Assembly: GCA_016718155.1 (NCBI GenBank)
Contig: JADKEH010000029.1
Span: 1-41,160, forward strand
Direction: 5' to 3'
DNA: 41,160 nucleotides
From: Candidatus Rhodoferax randersensis
Lineage (GTDB): Bacteria > Pseudomonadota > Gammaproteobacteria > Burkholderiales > Burkholderiaceae_C
The notes under the pieces were generated by a model. That model was not told where the DNA came from. It did no database searches and saw nothing but the letters and a program-made list of their open reading frames with translations. Made by a program: the position numbers and the translations under genes. Shown piece by piece: positions 14,931 through 22,889 of the stretch (positions within the stretch are counted from its first letter, which is position 1; every line of letters begins with the position of its first letter).

Positions 14931-17354
14931 GTGTCCGGTCGGATGCCACCACAAAGTATTCGGTTCGGCCAATTCGAGCTGCAGCCGTTGGCGCGGGCGC
15001 TGCTGCTTGAGGGAGCGCCGGTGCGGCTTGGCAGTCGCGCTTTCGATGTACTGATGGTGCTGGTCGAGCGCCACGAGGGGCCGGTCAGCAAGGCCGAGCT
15101 GCTCGACAGCGTATGGCCAACGTCCGTGGTCGAAGAGAACACCTTGCAGGTGCATGTCTCGGCACTAAGAAAACTCCTTGGCCCCACATCGATCACCACC
15201 ATCCCTGGGCGCGGCTACAGATTCACGACGCCATTGGAGGCGGATTCCAAGGTGCCCGAACCACGGCCATCGACGCCAGCAAGCCGACACAATTTGCCGC
15301 AGGCACGCAGCCGATTCGTCGGTCGCGACGCGGCATTGGCGCGATGCACGGTGTTGCTGCAGGATTCGCGGATTCTGACGCTGACCGGCGTCGGGGGCTG
15401 CGGCAAGACACGTTTGGCGCTGCAACTGGCGCGCCAACAGCTTGCCAACTTTGCTGATGGTGTTTGGTTTGTCGATTTGGCGCCCTTGCAGGAGCCGCAA
15501 CGGGTTGCCGAGTCCGTCGCAGCCGCACTGGCAGTGTGCGAAGAGGCAGGAACCCCGCTGATCGAGCGATTGAAGGAACACCTGGCCCCACGGTGCGCAC
15601 TGATCGTGCTGGACAACTGCGAGCATGTGCTTGACGCGGTGGCCGAAGTTGCTGACTCGCTGATGTCGGCGTGTGCCGACTTGAAGATCGTCACGACCAG
15701 CCGCGAAGGTCTAGGGCTTGTTGGTGAGCAGATCTTTCCGGTCTGTCCGCTGTCCTTGCCTTTGTCCGCGGACGGCGTGGCGATGCAGGATTCCGAAGCC
15801 GTCCGATTGTTCGTGGACCGCGCGTGTCTGACACTGCCGGATTTCACGATCCATGACCGGAACGCGGTCGCGGTCATGGACATTTGCTGCCGACTCGATG
15901 GCATCGCACTGGCCATCGAACTGGCGGCGGCCAGGGTCGATATGTTGTCGGTGGACGAGATCAGCGCACGCCTGGACGACCGTTTCAGGTTCCTGATCGG
16001 AGGTAGCCGCGCTTTGCCGCGCCACCAGACACTGCAGATCACGCTGCAGTGGAGCCACGACGCCTTGCCCTTGCAAGAACAGCAGTTGTTTCGCCAACTC
16101 GCGATCTTTGCGGGAGGCTGCACACTCGCTGCGGCCACTGAAGTGTCCGGCATTGCCGACGAGTACGCCGTTCTGGCCTTGCTGACGCGCTTGCATGACA
16201 AGTCGCTTCTGGTGTTCGACCAAGATGGTTTGGCGCAACCGCGCTACCGGATGCTTGAGACGGTGCGTCAGTACGCTCAAGACAGGCTTGACATCGCTGG
16301 TGACGGTGGCGCAGTGCGGGGCCGGCATCTTCGCTGTTTCGTGGCCTTGGCTGAGGCTGCTTCGACGCAGATGCAGGGGCCCCAACAGGGCGCTTGGATG
16401 GCGCGGCTGGCACAGGAGCAGGAGAATTTTTTTGCAGCTCACAGTTGGTGCCGGCACACCGCCGATGGCTCGCAGGCCGCCCTGCGCCTGGTCGCTTGCT
16501 TGTGGGCTTACTGGGTGGGCTCGGCCCAGTTGGAACGCGGTTACACACTGGCCAAACTGGCATTGGCGGGCGCTGTGAATGATGTGGACGCCCTTTGGCA
16601 TTGCCGCGCATTGTGGGCGATGGGTCAGATTGCGTTTCGCATGGGGAGCTACCAAGAAGCGCTGATGTGTGCAGACGATAGCTTGACCTTGGCTTTTGCG
16701 GCGGGTGACGCAGAGCAGATGGCCGCCGGATTGGGGCTTCGGGCCAAGTGCCTGCATTCGATCGGGCAGCCTGAGCAGGCGCTGAGTCAATACGAGCGGG
16801 CTTGTGAGCTTGCGCGAACACTCAAGACCACCTACTGGCTCGGTACGGTTCTGAACAATCTGGCCGAGTTGCATCGAAGCGCGGGACACCGTGAGACCGC
16901 CGAGATTTGCTACGAGGAGTCGATCAGCATTTCGCGGAACTTGCAGTCCCCTGGCGGCACTTTCGTGCCCTTGTGCAACTTGGTCAGACTGTCTGTGGTT
17001 TGCGGCAAGCTCGAACGCGCTGGCGTGCTTCTACTGGAGTGCCTCGACCTGGCCGCTGGCGCAGAATTGAAGGGCATGGGTGAGGATTTGCTCGAAGTCG
17101 CCGCCGGTCTGGCATCGGCACGGCAAGAGTATGCCTACGCCGCTCGCTTCTGGGGTGCCGCGCAGGCTTGCATGCGTGCGGGAGGAAGTCAACGCGAGCC
17201 GGTCGATGAGGTGTTTGTCGCGCCATTGGTCGCGAATGCGAAGTCCGCGCTTGGAAGCGTTGCATTCCTGCGCGCCGAGTCACTGGGCTCTGCCATGAGC
17301 CAGGCATCGGCCGTCATCGAAGTCAAGCGGTGGCTGCAAGAGCGTGTGTCGTGA
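14931..17354 (+). CDS. Winged-helix/STAND ATPase/TPR transcriptional regulator
   Basis: The 807-residue protein has an OmpR-type winged helix (about 10-100): FGQFEL, LGSRAFDVLMVL, then VSALRKLL and PGRGYRF. An NB-ARC-like ATPase core follows, with Walker A GVGGCGKT (153-160) and Walker B LIVLDNCEH (D228). The C-terminal half is helical with TPR-like repeats (AYQEAL, QPEQALSQY, AETAEICYEES-like). Such proteins sense a signal through the TPRs, switch by nucleotide exchange, and drive transcription. The GTG start has AAGGAG 5 bases upstream. The gene lies downstream of the prepilin-PEP-CTERM and metallopeptidase genes, so control of that group is possible but not shown. Confidence 0.85.
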   Translation: MSGRMPPQSIRFGQFELQPLARALLLEGAPVRLGSRAFDVLMVLVERHEGPVSKAELLDSVWPTSVVEENTLQVHVSALRKLLGPTSITTIPGRGYRFTTPLEADSKVPEPRPSTPASRHNLPQARSRFVGRDAALARCTVLLQDSRILTLTGVGGCGKTRLALQLARQQLANFADGVWFVDLAPLQEPQRVAESVAAALAVCEEAGTPLIERLKEHLAPRCALIVLDNCEHVLDAVAEVADSLMSACADLKIVTTSREGLGLVGEQIFPVCPLSLPLSADGVAMQDSEAVRLFVDRACLTLPDFTIHDRNAVAVMDICCRLDGIALAIELAAARVDMLSVDEISARLDDRFRFLIGGSRALPRHQTLQITLQWSHDALPLQEQQLFRQLAIFAGGCTLAAATEVSGIADEYAVLALLTRLHDKSLLVFDQDGLAQPRYRMLETVRQYAQDRLDIAGDGGAVRGRHLRCFVALAEAASTQMQGPQQGAWMARLAQEQENFFAAHSWCRHTADGSQAALRLVACLWAYWVGSAQLERGYTLAKLALAGAVNDVDALWHCRALWAMGQIAFRMGSYQEALMCADDSLTLAFAAGDAEQMAAGLGLRAKCLHSIGQPEQALSQYERACELARTLKTTYWLGTVLNNLAELHRSAGHRETAEICYEESISISRNLQSPGGTFVPLCNLVRLSVVCGKLERAGVLLLECLDLAAGAELKGMGEDLLEVAAGLASARQEYAYAARFWGAAQACMRAGGSQREPVDEVFVAPLVANAKSALGSVAFLRAESLGSAMSQASAVIEVKRWLQERVS

Positions 17355-17555
17355 CGAGGCGAGCCACCAGGTTCCTGGCTGGAGGAAGTCCAGGGCGAGC
17401 AGCCGCTGGGCAATGCCTTTCCGTGGAGGGTCCTGGGGGGCAAATGATGACCCGCCCGGCGGTCCAGCGTCGGGCCGCTTTGCATCTTGTTACAGACGCC
17501 CAGGCGCGGGTGACGTAGCATCAACGCAGCCTGCCCCAAGCCCCAGGAACTGAAC

Positions 17556-17765
17556 ATGCCAGCGCCCAAACCGACCGCCGATATCATCGTCCTCAACACC
17601 CGAACACTGGCACTGCTGCTGGCCCTGCGCGACGCCCTGGTGCAGACCTCGTTGAGCCTGCATGATCTGAAGTTCGAGATCGATCTGCGGGCCCGCGACT
17701 CGGCCCAGCGGGACTGTGCCGCCATGCTGGAGCGTGTTCGCCAGCGCTCCCGAACCGACCATTGA
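17556..17765 (+). CDS. Small hypothetical protein
   Basis: This is a 69-residue helical protein with an AGGA ribosome site about 8 bases before the ATG. It is moderately charged, with repeated Leu, Arg and Asp spacing in the C-terminal half, and no signal peptide. No family was recognised. The ATG-to-stop reading frame and codon usage match the neighbours. Confidence 0.4.
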   Translation: MPAPKPTADIIVLNTRTLALLLALRDALVQTSLSLHDLKFEIDLRARDSAQRDCAAMLERVRQRSRTDH

Positions 17766-17846
17766 TGCGCCGCTTGTACACCGCTTGGCGCAAGCTGTGC
17801 GGGTCTGTCAGATAATTTGCGGGTCTGAACTCCTTGCGAGAAATAT

Positions 17847-18335
17847 ATGAAGAAACTCATCTGGCCACTGTTGCTGTTTGTTTCCCTGGCAATCACGCTC
17901 AGTACGGGCGCACAAGCCGCCGACCGGGCAGACCAACCTTACGACGAGGCTGCCAATTCGCCAGCCCAGGTAACCCAGGCCTTCGCCACCGCCAAGGCAC
18001 AGGGCAAGCGCGTCCTGATCGTGTTTGGCGCCAACTGGTGTGGCGACTGCAGGATGCTCGACGCCGAGTTCAAGAAGCCGGCCATGCAATCCCTGCTCGA
18101 CGCCAATTTTGTGACGGTCAAAGTCAACGTCGGTCGCTTTGACAAGAATCTCGACGTGGTCAAACCCTACGGGGATGTGATCAAGAAGGGCATCCCCTCG
18201 ATCGTCGTCGCCACCGCCGACCGCCAATTGATTTACGCCACCAGCGGCGGCGAGCTGGCCGATGCGCGCGGCATGGGCGAAGACTGGATCGCCGAGTTCT
18301 TCCGGGGCCTGGCTGGCAAGGGACTTGGCCGCTAG
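17847..18335 (+). CDS. Secreted thioredoxin-family protein
   Basis: The 162-residue protein begins with a signal peptide (KKLIWPLLLFVSLAITLSTGAQA, cleavage near residue 25). The thioredoxin-like fold carries the redox pair in GANWCGDCRML (C65, C68) and the cis-proline in KGIPSIVV. The CGDC motif is found in periplasmic or envelope thioredoxin-like proteins that reduce or isomerise disulfides, often in cytochrome c maturation or stress. The start is ATG with a weak GCGAGAAAT upstream. It is followed after 142 bases by the diguanylate cyclase and shares no obvious operon with it. Confidence 0.85.
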   Translation: MKKLIWPLLLFVSLAITLSTGAQAADRADQPYDEAANSPAQVTQAFATAKAQGKRVLIVFGANWCGDCRMLDAEFKKPAMQSLLDANFVTVKVNVGRFDKNLDVVKPYGDVIKKGIPSIVVATADRQLIYATSGGELADARGMGEDWIAEFFRGLAGKGLGR

Positions 18336-18401
18336 CCGCGCAAGTCAGACCTGTCAGACTGCGGCTGCGGGCCGCCCGGCCTAGCGACCTCAAGCCGGAG
18401 C

Positions 18402-18425
18402 CGCTTTGTTGGTCGCTTTGTTGGT
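18402..18425 (+). repeat. 12-bp tandem duplication upstream of the diguanylate cyclase
   Basis: The unit GCTTTGTTGGTC occurs twice in direct tandem. It lies 53 bases before the diguanylate cyclase start, where a promoter is expected. Its meaning is unknown; it could be a simple slippage product. Confidence 0.55.
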
Positions 18426-18477
18426 CCATGAAGAATCCGCGCCATCGGATTAAAATTTTGTTCATCCCGCGTACCCC

Positions 18478-20217
18478 ATGTCCACCACCCCACCCCCTGC
18501 CACCGACAAAACCCTGCTGGCGCAGGGAATCGATGCACTGGATGCGGGCATTTCGGTTTTTGACGCCAATCTGTGCCTGATTGCAGCCAACCGCCGACTC
18601 GCCGAGCTGTTCGAGTTTCCGCCACACCTGATGCAGCCCGGCACCTCGCTGGCAGAGCTCTACCGCTTCAATGCGCGGCGCGGCGAATACGGCGCGGGCG
18701 ACCTGGAGGGTCAGGTGCAAACCCGGCTTGCGATAGCGCGGCGTTTCGAGCCACATGATTTCGAGCGTGACCGCCCGGACGGCATGATCATCGAAGTGCG
18801 CGGCACGCCGCTGCCTGCCGGTGGCTTTGTCACGATCTACACCGACGTCACCGAGCACCGTCAACGCGAGCGCGCGCTGGAGTCGCTGACCACCGAACTG
18901 GAGGCGCGTGTCGCCGCCCGCACCGCTGAGCTGGCACGCCAATCGGCCCTGCTGCAGCAGGTGGTGTCGCACGTGGACCACGGCATCACACTGGTCAACA
19001 AGGAACTGGTGCTCGAACTGTGCAACCCGCAATTTGCGCGCATCATGCGTTTCCCACCGGATCTGGCGCGCCCAGGCAACAACTTCGAGGACTTCATTCG
19101 CTTCAATGCCGAGCGCGGTGAATACGGCGCCGGCCCGGTTGAGCCACTGGTGGCGGCCCGAGTTGAGCAGGCCAGACACCCGCAGCCGCACCACTTTGAG
19201 CGCAGCCGCCCCGATGGCACCAGCATCGAGGTCATTGGCACACCCACCAGCGACGGCAGCCTGGTCACCACCTACATCGACATCACCGCACGCAAACGCG
19301 CCGAGACCGCGCTGGGCGCCAGCGAGCAGCGCTTTCACGACTTCGCGCGCGCCTCCAGCGACTGGTTCTTCGAGACCGATGCCGAGCTGCGCTTCAGCTA
19401 CTTTTCTGAACGCTTTCAGGAAGTGACCGGCCTCGCGCCAGAACCCCTGCTGGGCAGACAGCGTCGTGAGGTGGCCGTGCCCGACGCCGTGGCCGCCGAG
19501 CCGGAAAAGTGGCGTCAACACGATGACGACCTGGCTCAGCGCCGTCCTTATCGCGATTTTCAGTACCCCTTGCTGGGGCTGGCGGGCCAGTGCCTGCACA
19601 TCTCGGTGTCAGCCGTGCCGGCGTTCGACCACAGCGGCTCGTTCTTGGGCTACCGCGGCACCGGCACCGACGTGACGGAACTGTACCAAGCGCGTGAGGC
19701 ATTGCAACACATGGCCCACTACGACGCGCTCACCGATATACCGAACCGGCGCTACTTCGAAGCCACGCTGGAGGCCACGCTGGCGCGGGCGGCACGCTAC
19801 CAGCACCGCGGCGCGGTGATCTTTATCGACCTTGACCGCTTCAAGCAAGTCAACGACACACACGGGCACCTGGCCGGTGACGCCCTGCTCAAGAACGTGG
19901 CTGCGCACCTGGCCACGCGGCTGCGCAAGACTGATTTTTTAGCGCGCATTGGCGGCGACGAATTTGCCTTGCTGTGTGAATGCGTCGACAGCGACGACAA
20001 CCCGATGCAACTGGCCAACGAACTGATTACCATGGTGATTGACGCCGCTGCTCGCACCTGCCCCGATTGCGAGGTGGGTGCCAGCGCGGGCGTGGCCTAC
20101 TTCAACAACGCAGGCCCGAGTCTGGATGTGCTGATGCAACGGGCCGACGCTGCCATGTACCAAGCCAAGGCCAACGGTCGCGGCGAGGTTTGCCAGGCCC
20201 CCGATCAGGAAGCCTGA
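18478..20217 (+). CDS. PAS-PAS-PAS-GGDEF diguanylate cyclase
   Basis: The 579-residue protein makes the second messenger c-di-GMP from two GTP. Two similar PAS domains at about 12-125 and 160-285 share the pair ARRGEYGAGD and AERGEYGAGP; a coiled-coil-like helix (ESLTTELEARVAARTAEL) joins them. A third PAS-like domain (about 287-405) leads into the GGDEF domain. The active-site signature is intact (GGDEF, 492-496), and the allosteric product-inhibition site RKTD (483-486) sits five residues before it. No transmembrane segment is seen, so signals are probably sensed in the cytoplasm through PAS-bound ligands. No clear ribosome site precedes the ATG. No phosphodiesterase domain is attached. Confidence 0.92.
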   Translation: MSTTPPPATDKTLLAQGIDALDAGISVFDANLCLIAANRRLAELFEFPPHLMQPGTSLAELYRFNARRGEYGAGDLEGQVQTRLAIARRFEPHDFERDRPDGMIIEVRGTPLPAGGFVTIYTDVTEHRQRERALESLTTELEARVAARTAELARQSALLQQVVSHVDHGITLVNKELVLELCNPQFARIMRFPPDLARPGNNFEDFIRFNAERGEYGAGPVEPLVAARVEQARHPQPHHFERSRPDGTSIEVIGTPTSDGSLVTTYIDITARKRAETALGASEQRFHDFARASSDWFFETDAELRFSYFSERFQEVTGLAPEPLLGRQRREVAVPDAVAAEPEKWRQHDDDLAQRRPYRDFQYPLLGLAGQCLHISVSAVPAFDHSGSFLGYRGTGTDVTELYQAREALQHMAHYDALTDIPNRRYFEATLEATLARAARYQHRGAVIFIDLDRFKQVNDTHGHLAGDALLKNVAAHLATRLRKTDFLARIGGDEFALLCECVDSDDNPMQLANELITMVIDAAARTCPDCEVGASAGVAYFNNAGPSLDVLMQRADAAMYQAKANGRGEVCQAPDQEA

Positions 20218-20454
20218 GTCGGGGCCGCGCACGCCCGAGCCAAGCACGCGTGGCTTGACCGTTCGATAGCGCGCTGCGTCCACTCGGGCGGGTTGAGCCA
20301 GTTCTCGCGCAGGTCGTTCAGGCGTTTGGCGGCTTGGGCGATGGCTGTTGCCTTGTCTTTGCCTGTCTGGCTGTTGGTTGGCCTGTTGCTGCTGGAGGCG
20401 CTGGTGGCGGCGGCGCGGCCGCTTGCTGCGTCACCGGGTTGGCGTTGGCCCGGC

Positions 20455-20526
20455 GGGGGCGGGGCGGACGCCGGGGGCTCATACGCTGCGCTTTTTGAAA
20501 TCGCCCCCAACATCCGCCCCGCCCCC
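20455..20526 (+). repeat. 72-bp palindromic element, copy 1
   Basis: Both ends form a perfect inverted repeat (GGCGGGGGCGGGGCGGA against TCCGCCCCGCCCCCGCC when three extra bases are counted at each side). A second inner pair, GGGGGC/GCCCCC, flanks a core that reads TCATACGCTGCGCTTTTTGA. A second copy of the whole element occurs at 21119-21190 in inverted orientation. It resembles a REP or MITE-type element, without a nearby transposase. Confidence 0.85.
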
Positions 20527-20561
20527 GCCTCATCGGATTTGCGCTTCAAGTCAATACCCCT

Positions 20562-20637
20562 CGTCATTGCGGGCGCAGTGGTGCCCGTCATCGCGAGCGC
20601 AGTGGTGCCCGTCATTGCGAGCGTAGCGCGGCAATCC
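20562..20637 (+). repeat. Cluster of GTCATTGCGAGC-type repeats, triplicated
   Basis: Three direct 24-28 base units start with CGTCATTGCG or CGTCATCGCG and end with GTGGTGCC (first two) or GCGGCAATCC (third). The unit resembles the palindromic REP-like sequence found at several other places in this window. Confidence 0.8.
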
Positions 20638-20730
20638 ATCTCTGTCCCCAGTGGCGACGTTGCACTATCGAAGATGCACGGGATCACAGCCCCCCCCTTC
20701 CACTTCCTCCGTGCGCTGGTGCGCGGTGTC

Positions 20731-20773
20731 GGCGGGGGGAGGCGGCGGGGGGGGGGCAGGGGGGGGGGGGGCG
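20731..20773. other. Poly-G tract inside the methyltransferase remnant
   Basis: The plus strand has runs of 6, 10 and 13 G separated by short A or C interruptions. Such tracts can form G-quadruplexes and slip during replication or sequencing, so the local length may be unreliable. Confidence 0.8.
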
Positions 20774-21118
20774 GCGGCCAGCACAGGGTCAGGGGTGCGG
20801 GGTGGGTCGGCGCGGGCGGTCAGTTCCAACTGCCCGTCTACAACGACGCCAGGATGACGCCACACGACCAATGGCCGACGCGTCAATTCAAGACCGTTGA
20901 GCCAGGGCTTCACCACTTCAGTGTTGCTCTTTCCATGTGGCTTGGGCCCGATCGACCAGTCACGAGCGGTGGCCGCGGACACGTCGAATGAGCCTTTCTT
21001 GATGCCGCCAATGAAGCACGCTTTTTTTGTCGCCCAAAAAACGGAGACTTCAAATCACCACGCTCGCCATGGGCCTCTCGACTCAGCCTCGACTGGCGTA
21101 CCCAGATCGCGCAGAGGC

Positions 21119-21190
21119 GTGGGTGGGGCGGATGTCGGGGGCGATTTCAAAAAGCGCAGCGTATGAGCCCCCGGCGTCCGCCCCACCCAC
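21119..21190 (-). repeat. 72-bp palindromic element, copy 2 (inverted)
   Basis: This copy reads the same core as copy 1 on the opposite strand, with only a few changes in the stems (GTGGGTGGGGCGGA/TCCGCCCCACCCAC). The changes are compensated on both arms, so the palindrome is kept perfect, which suggests that pairing matters. It lies between the N-terminal and middle pieces of the methyltransferase remnant. Confidence 0.85.
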
Positions 21191-21207
21191 GACTCGGAGT
21201 CCCTGAA

Positions 21208-21262
21208 ATGAGGCTCAATGAAATTGGAATCTGACCCCAATTTGTATGACCCCCATTTCTGA
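21208..21262 (-). repeat. GGGTCAG-type short repeats
   Basis: Read on the minus strand, the sequence contains GGGTCAGAAATG, GGGGTCATACAAATT and GGGGTCAGATTCCAATTT in a row. Sequences of the form GGGGTCAGAxTC are known from REP-type elements tied to IS200-like transposases. No such transposase is visible here. Confidence 0.45.
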
Positions 21263-21349
21263 CCCTGGTGTTCGTTCAGCTCATAGGCGGGGCCACCGCG
21301 ACCCCATTTGGCGATGAATTGTGTAGGGTCATGGGTGACACAATTTGCC

Positions 21350-22540
21350 CTAAGTTCCTTGCATGCTTCGCGACGCTGACACCGCCCGCGCCAGCGCTTC
21401 GTAATCCGACAACTCGTTGTAGATCTGCGCCGAGATACGCACCCACAAGCGCTGGTTGAAGGCGAGCACCGGCACCTCGATACGGTGCTGTGTCCACAGC
21501 TTGTCATGCCAGCGCGTGGCGTTTTCTTCGGTGGGGGCTTCATCGCCCGGCAAGGGCAAGGTCACCATGGCCGAAAACATGCCCGGTGGGGCGGGTAGCT
21601 CGACCGCCCAATGCCGACACAGCAGCGCCGCCGCCGCGGCGGCCTGCTCGCGCAGCACCTGCCGGTAACGCGCCGCGCCGAATGCCTCGACAAAGTCCAG
21701 CGCCGCCGTGACGGCCAGCCAGGCGCTGTAGTCGCGCGTGCCCTGCCAGTCGAACTCAAGCGGGAATCCTCGGTCATGAAAGTTCGAGATCACCGCTGGG
21801 TGCAGGTCCTGTGCAGCGGCGCCCGACGCATACAGAAACGCACAGCCCTTGGGTGCGAGCAGCCATTTGTGGCAATTGCCCACGTACCAGTCGGCGCCCA
21901 GTTCGTCCAGGGCCAGCGGCAGCAAGCCGGGCGCATGGGCGCCGTCAACCAGCACCCGCACCCCCAGCGGCTGACAGACCGCCACGATCTCCGCCACCGG
22001 CGCCTGCACGGCCAGGGTGGAGAAGATATGGTCCACGATGACCAGCCGCGTGCGCGGGGTGATGGCGCTCCAGTAGGCCTCCAGAATCGCCTCCTGGCCC
22101 GACAGCGGAAACTCAAGCTGCACCCGCCGCACCACCAAGCCATGGCACTCGGCAAGATGCTGCACGGTGTGCCGCACGGCCAGGTAGGCGTGGTCGGCCA
22201 GCACCAGTTCGTCGCCGGCCCGCCAGGCTATCGAGCGCAGCACCGCGTTGACCCCGGCGGTGGCGTTCTCGACCATGCCCAGGCGCTCAGGCTGCGTCGA
22301 CAAAAACGCCGCCAACCGTGCACGGGCACTACACAGGGCGGCCGGCAACTCGTCGGACATGAAACGCACCGGCTGGCGTTCCAGGCGCTCACGCCATTGG
22401 TGTTGCGCGGCCAGCACGTGGCGCGGCGTGGCGCCATAGGAGCCGTGGTTGAGAAAGTGCATGGACGGCTCCAACGCCCAGAAGTGGCGCAGGGCGTGGC
22501 CGGGTGCGGCCATGGAGAGTGCTTTGAGTTCGCGGGACAT
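21350..22540 (-). CDS. Class V aminotransferase (isopenicillin N epimerase-like)
   Basis: The 396-residue protein has the fold-type I PLP-enzyme landmarks: FLNHGSYG (29-36), the PLP-pocket aspartate in VDGAHAPG (D199), and the Schiff-base lysine in GNCHKWLLAPKG (K225). This motif set is typical of the CefD-like branch of class V aminotransferases, including isopenicillin N epimerase homologues and cysteine desulfurase relatives, which act on amino acids in the cytoplasm. The actual substrate is not predictable. Start MSREL is chosen; a GTG 12 codons upstream (22576) cannot be excluded. The last bases of the gene overlap the start of the methyltransferase remnant region. Confidence 0.86.
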   Translation of the reverse strand: MSRELKALSMAAPGHALRHFWALEPSMHFLNHGSYGATPRHVLAAQHQWRERLERQPVRFMSDELPAALCSARARLAAFLSTQPERLGMVENATAGVNAVLRSIAWRAGDELVLADHAYLAVRHTVQHLAECHGLVVRRVQLEFPLSGQEAILEAYWSAITPRTRLVIVDHIFSTLAVQAPVAEIVAVCQPLGVRVLVDGAHAPGLLPLALDELGADWYVGNCHKWLLAPKGCAFLYASGAAAQDLHPAVISNFHDRGFPLEFDWQGTRDYSAWLAVTAALDFVEAFGAARYRQVLREQAAAAAALLCRHWAVELPAPPGMFSAMVTLPLPGDEAPTEENATRWHDKLWTQHRIEVPVLAFNQRLWVRISAQIYNELSDYEALARAVSASRSMQGT

Positions 22541-22638
22541 GGCGCATTGTTCCGCAAGTTCAGTCGCCCCGGCCACTTTTCAATGCACTGCACACACTAA
22601 ACAATGCGCACCATGGACGGCGCGGTTGCCGGCATTGG

Positions 22639-22671
22639 TCAGTTGAGGACAGCGCTGAAGGTCTGTCCCGC
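22639..22671 (+). repeat. Short copy of a TCAGTTGAGGACAG repeat
   Basis: TCAGTTGAGGACAGCGCTGA, followed by AGGTCTGTCCCGC, is a truncated copy of the 42-base repeat found twice in tandem at 35985-36077. The ends GGACAG and CTGTCC are complementary, so the unit can form a hairpin. Confidence 0.7.
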
Positions 22672-22709
22672 ACATTCCAGGAGAACCGCGTGCCCACTCC
22701 CCTGCCCCC

Positions 22710-22883
22710 GTGCGCGCCCTGATCGTCGTCGACGTTCAGGCCATCTACGCCGACGGCCCCCTGCTGATCGAATACCCACCGGTGTAACAGTCGCTGCAAC
22801 GAATCGGACAGGCCATGGACGCGGCCCGTGCGGCCGGCATCCCGATCGTGATGGCCAGCAACCAGCGCGCCAAGGCCGTTTGA
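22710..22883 (+). pseudogene. Remnant of an isochorismatase/cysteine hydrolase family gene
   Basis: VRALIVVDVQAIYADGPLLI, then EYPPV, is the characteristic N-terminus of isochorismatase-like hydrolases, including the catalytic aspartate in VVDVQ. After 25 codons a TAA (22785-22787) interrupts the frame where homologues continue with QSL...; the rest (QRIGQAMDAARAAGIPIVMA) is still recognisable. Only about 57 codons remain of the usual 180-200, and the second half with the catalytic cysteine is absent. The fragment ends seven bases before the stop of the dienelactone-hydrolase-like gene on the other strand. AGGAGA at 22678 is a relic ribosome site for a GTG in a different frame. Confidence 0.7.
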
Positions 22884-22889
22884 GTTCAG

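Larger units (their letters stand above)
20205..21332 (-). pseudogene. Remnant of an MmeI-like class I SAM-dependent DNA methyltransferase
   Basis: Three pieces of one protein occur in order on the minus strand, separated by foreign sequence. The N-terminal piece (21332 to about 21262) would read MTPTQFIAKW after restoring one base, then RGGPAYELNEHQG. The middle piece (about 21030 to 20820) reads FIGGIKKGSFDVSAATARDW, then SIGPKPHGKSNTEVVKPW and LNGLELTRRP. The C-terminal piece (20350 to 20205) reads TAIAQAAKRLNDLRENWLNPPEWT. Intact members are some 900-1000 residues; here about 100-120 remain. The catalytic NPPY region is gone. Two palindromic elements, a repeat cluster and G-rich DNA fill the gaps. 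Family call is from motif recognition, strongest for the middle piece. Confidence 0.65.

Noticed and set aside
15711..16889. 392-codon open frame on the minus strand
   Set aside because: It is antisense to the STAND regulator with no recognisable domain.
18181..19599. 472-codon open frame on the minus strand
   Set aside because: It is a shadow of the PAS-GGDEF gene and the thioredoxin gene end, with low-complexity residues only.
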